64,000 bases of DNA from Butyrivibrio fibrisolvens (GTDB lineage Bacteria; Bacillota; Clostridia; Lachnospirales; Lachnospiraceae), in the NCBI RefSeq assembly GCF_023206215.1, contig NZ_CP065800.1, positions 124,001-188,000 of the forward strand. Reading direction: 5' to 3'. The notes below the pieces were generated by a model. It searched no databases and had not been told where the DNA came from. It saw nothing but the letters and a program-made list of their open reading frames with translations. The translations under genes were made by a program, and so were the position numbers. Below are positions 62,658 through 64,000 of this stretch, piece by piece. Each line of letters opens with the position of its first letter. Position 1 is the first letter of the stretch.

Positions 62658-64000
62658 TCATCCAAAACTTATATTCTCAAAACTGATGCCCTTGCAGTGC
62701 TGCATGCAGATCGACTGAACCTTACGGTCTTCTATCACTATATCCTTGAATTTAAGATTCTTGATCTCATATCCCTCTTCATCGAATCCATACAGTTCTA
62801 TTGCAGGTGATTCCTTGATACCGCCACCTTCAAAATCATGCTGATCTGTATAATGTCCCTGAATGTATACTCTTTCAAATAAGCAGTTTTCAAAAACAGG
62901 AGGATGAGGTGATACCCTCTCTCCATCATCATTGTAGAGTACAGAATGCATAAGGATTCTGGAAGTATGGCAGTCTGATACATGAATATCTCTTACATAT
63001 GCGCCTCTTTTCTTAGTACCCTTGATCTCAATTCCGCACCATGAATCTGACAGGTCGCAGTCCCATATCCTGACATCAGATACGCCGCCGCTCATCTCAG
63101 AACCTATACATATGCCGTGTCCCATCTTGGATACGCAGTCAAATACTCTGATATGCTCCGAGGGACGATTCACTATATTACCCTCAGGATTTTTGCCGGA
63201 TTTTATGGCAACGCCGTCATCCCCTGTATTAAATACAGTAGCAAAAAGCGTGCAGTTAGTAGATGAGTCAGGATCCCAGCCATCTCCATTCCACACGCCA
63301 TATGAATTAATAGTAACATGATCTGTGACTATATCATCGCAATATATCATGTGTACATTCCAGCATGCACCATCACTTAGGGTCACTCCTGTGATTCTTA
63401 CATTAGAACAGTTACTAAGATTTATAAGACGCGGACGTACTCTTCCCTGAATAGTATGATCTGTCTCATATTCCTTGATCTTATCTCCAAGAGATTCAAG
63501 ATATTCTTTCTGTTTATGAGTTTCATCTTCTATAATGGCCATTCCCAGCTTCTGACCACCGGATCGTATCTCGCCCTTACCTCTTATGAGGATATTACTA
63601 CAGTTAGGCCCGCTGTTATGATCGAGCTCTCCGGCATTTAGAAGTGATGAATAGCTCATATTCTCAATTCCTTCGAACCTGCTTTTTATAATAGGAAGAT
63701 AGTCATGAAAGTCTGCTGTTCCATGGAGTATAGCACCCTCATCAAGATATATCTCCATATCCGAATGAAGACGCAGTGCCCCAGTCATATAATCCCCTTT
63801 TGGGAAAAAGATCTGATCGCCTTTACCGCAGTCATCGAAAGCCTTCTGGATCACTGATGTATTCATGGTCTTACCATCGCCAACGGCATTGTATGGAGCT
63901 TTGGTAACATCAATTCTTCGTTTGGTCTTAAGTGTTCTGACTTTAGCTATAGAGGTTTTTGCTTTGTTTTCTTCATTTGCTGTGTCTACTATATTGCTAT
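62658..64000 (-). CDS. GH28 family pectinase (N-terminus beyond the right edge)
   Basis: The frame stays open through the right edge; at least 447 residues visible. The ATG at 63866 is internal, since the sequence before it encodes APYNAVGDGKT, the normal GH28 N-terminal motif. Catalytic motifs: GDGWDPDSS (the NTDG position), GDDGVAIKSG (Asp pair), GHGICIGSEMSGG (His) and GIEIKGTKKRGAYVRDI (RIK position). It hydrolyses polygalacturonan or rhamnogalacturonan. No signal can be seen because the start is missing. Confidence 0.9.
   Translation of the reverse strand, partial: SNIVDTANEENKAKTSIAKVRTLKTKRRIDVTKAPYNAVGDGKTMNTSVIQKAFDDCGKGDQIFFPKGDYMTGALRLHSDMEIYLDEGAILHGTADFHDYLPIIKSRFEGIENMSYSSLLNAGELDHNSGPNCSNILIRGKGEIRSGGQKLGMAIIEDETHKQKEYLESLGDKIKEYETDHTIQGRVRPRLINLSNCSNVRITGVTLSDGACWNVHMIYCDDIVTDHVTINSYGVWNGDGWDPDSSTNCTLFATVFNTGDDGVAIKSGKNPEGNIVNRPSEHIRVFDCVSKMGHGICIGSEMSGGVSDVRIWDCDLSDSWCGIEIKGTKKRGAYVRDIHVSDCHTSRILMHSVLYNDDGERVSPHPPVFENCLFERVYIQGHYTDQHDFEGGGIKESPAIELYGFDEEGYEIKNLKFKDIVIEDRKVQSICMQHCKGISFENISFG

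Overview
The window reads as chromosome of a motile, anaerobic, plant-polysaccharide-degrading Lachnospiraceae bacterium, most likely Butyrivibrio or Pseudobutyrivibrio. This is inferred from the AT-rich Gram-positive style of the DNA (strong AGGAGG ribosome sites, sigma-A and sigma-28 promoters, a T-box), the pyruvate formate-lyase pair, a CE2 acetyl-xylan-esterase-type protein like those known from Butyrivibrio, a GH28 pectinase, and a Firmicutes-type flagellar operon. Nearly all genes lie on the minus strand. No rRNA, tRNA, CRISPR array or transposase was seen.

Layout. 1-5.4 kb: the end of a flagellar operon (flgM, flgN, two tandem flgK-type genes, the second cut by the left edge), led by a clear sigma-28 promoter, with a diguanylate cyclase upstream. 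5.7-12.2 kb: uracil permease, a sigma-28-driven calcium-binding-type protein, and pflA/pflB with a candidate Rex operator. Between the calcium-binding gene and pflA, the plus strand holds six hairpins that each present the CsrA hexaloop ARGGAU. 12.7-17.3 kb: phosphoesterase, SpoVK/CbbX-type AAA+ protein, and two neighbouring proteins ending in the same kind of Cys-rich domain. 17.9-22.1 kb: two divergent chemoreceptors. 22.3-26.1 kb: DUF4867 protein, xylulokinase, phosphohexomutase. 26.2-35.5 kb: hypothetical protein, mfd, pth, glycosyltransferase, GGDEF-EAL protein, CE2 esterase. 35.6-40.9 kb: large GH2-type enzyme, ispE, and a second sigma-28-driven gene. 41-42.7 kb: a small accessory module (ATPase, 20-bp-spaced repeats, flanking direct repeats, RNA-ligase relic). 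42.8-46.1 kb: pyrC-pyrK-pyrD. 46.3-64 kb: acyltransferase, GH9-like lipoprotein, aconitase-family hydratase, glycogen phosphorylase, SGNH esterase, PgeF/YfiH, T-box-ileS, zinc-ribbon membrane protein, and a GH28 pectinase cut by the right edge.

The most exciting item is at 8.5-8.7 kb. Three tandem 58-base units each carry two hairpins with RUACARGGAUGU-like sequence, the in-vitro consensus for CsrA binding. This is the architecture of a CsrB/RsmZ-type sponge RNA. Firmicutes are known to control CsrA with the protein FliW; to my knowledge no CsrB-like RNA has been described for them. The flgM leader and the leader of the 40.2-kb sigma-28 gene carry further GGA sites, so a local CsrA circuit around motility is plausible.

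A second theme is intergenic structured DNA/RNA. Two giant inverted repeats (287 and 263 bases, at 17.6 and 47.1 kb) are homologous, with compensatory differences in their arms, and shorter palindromes elsewhere look like fragments of the same family. Other hairpin clusters (44.6 and 55.8-56.05 kb) add to an intergenic repertoire that the protein genes do not explain.
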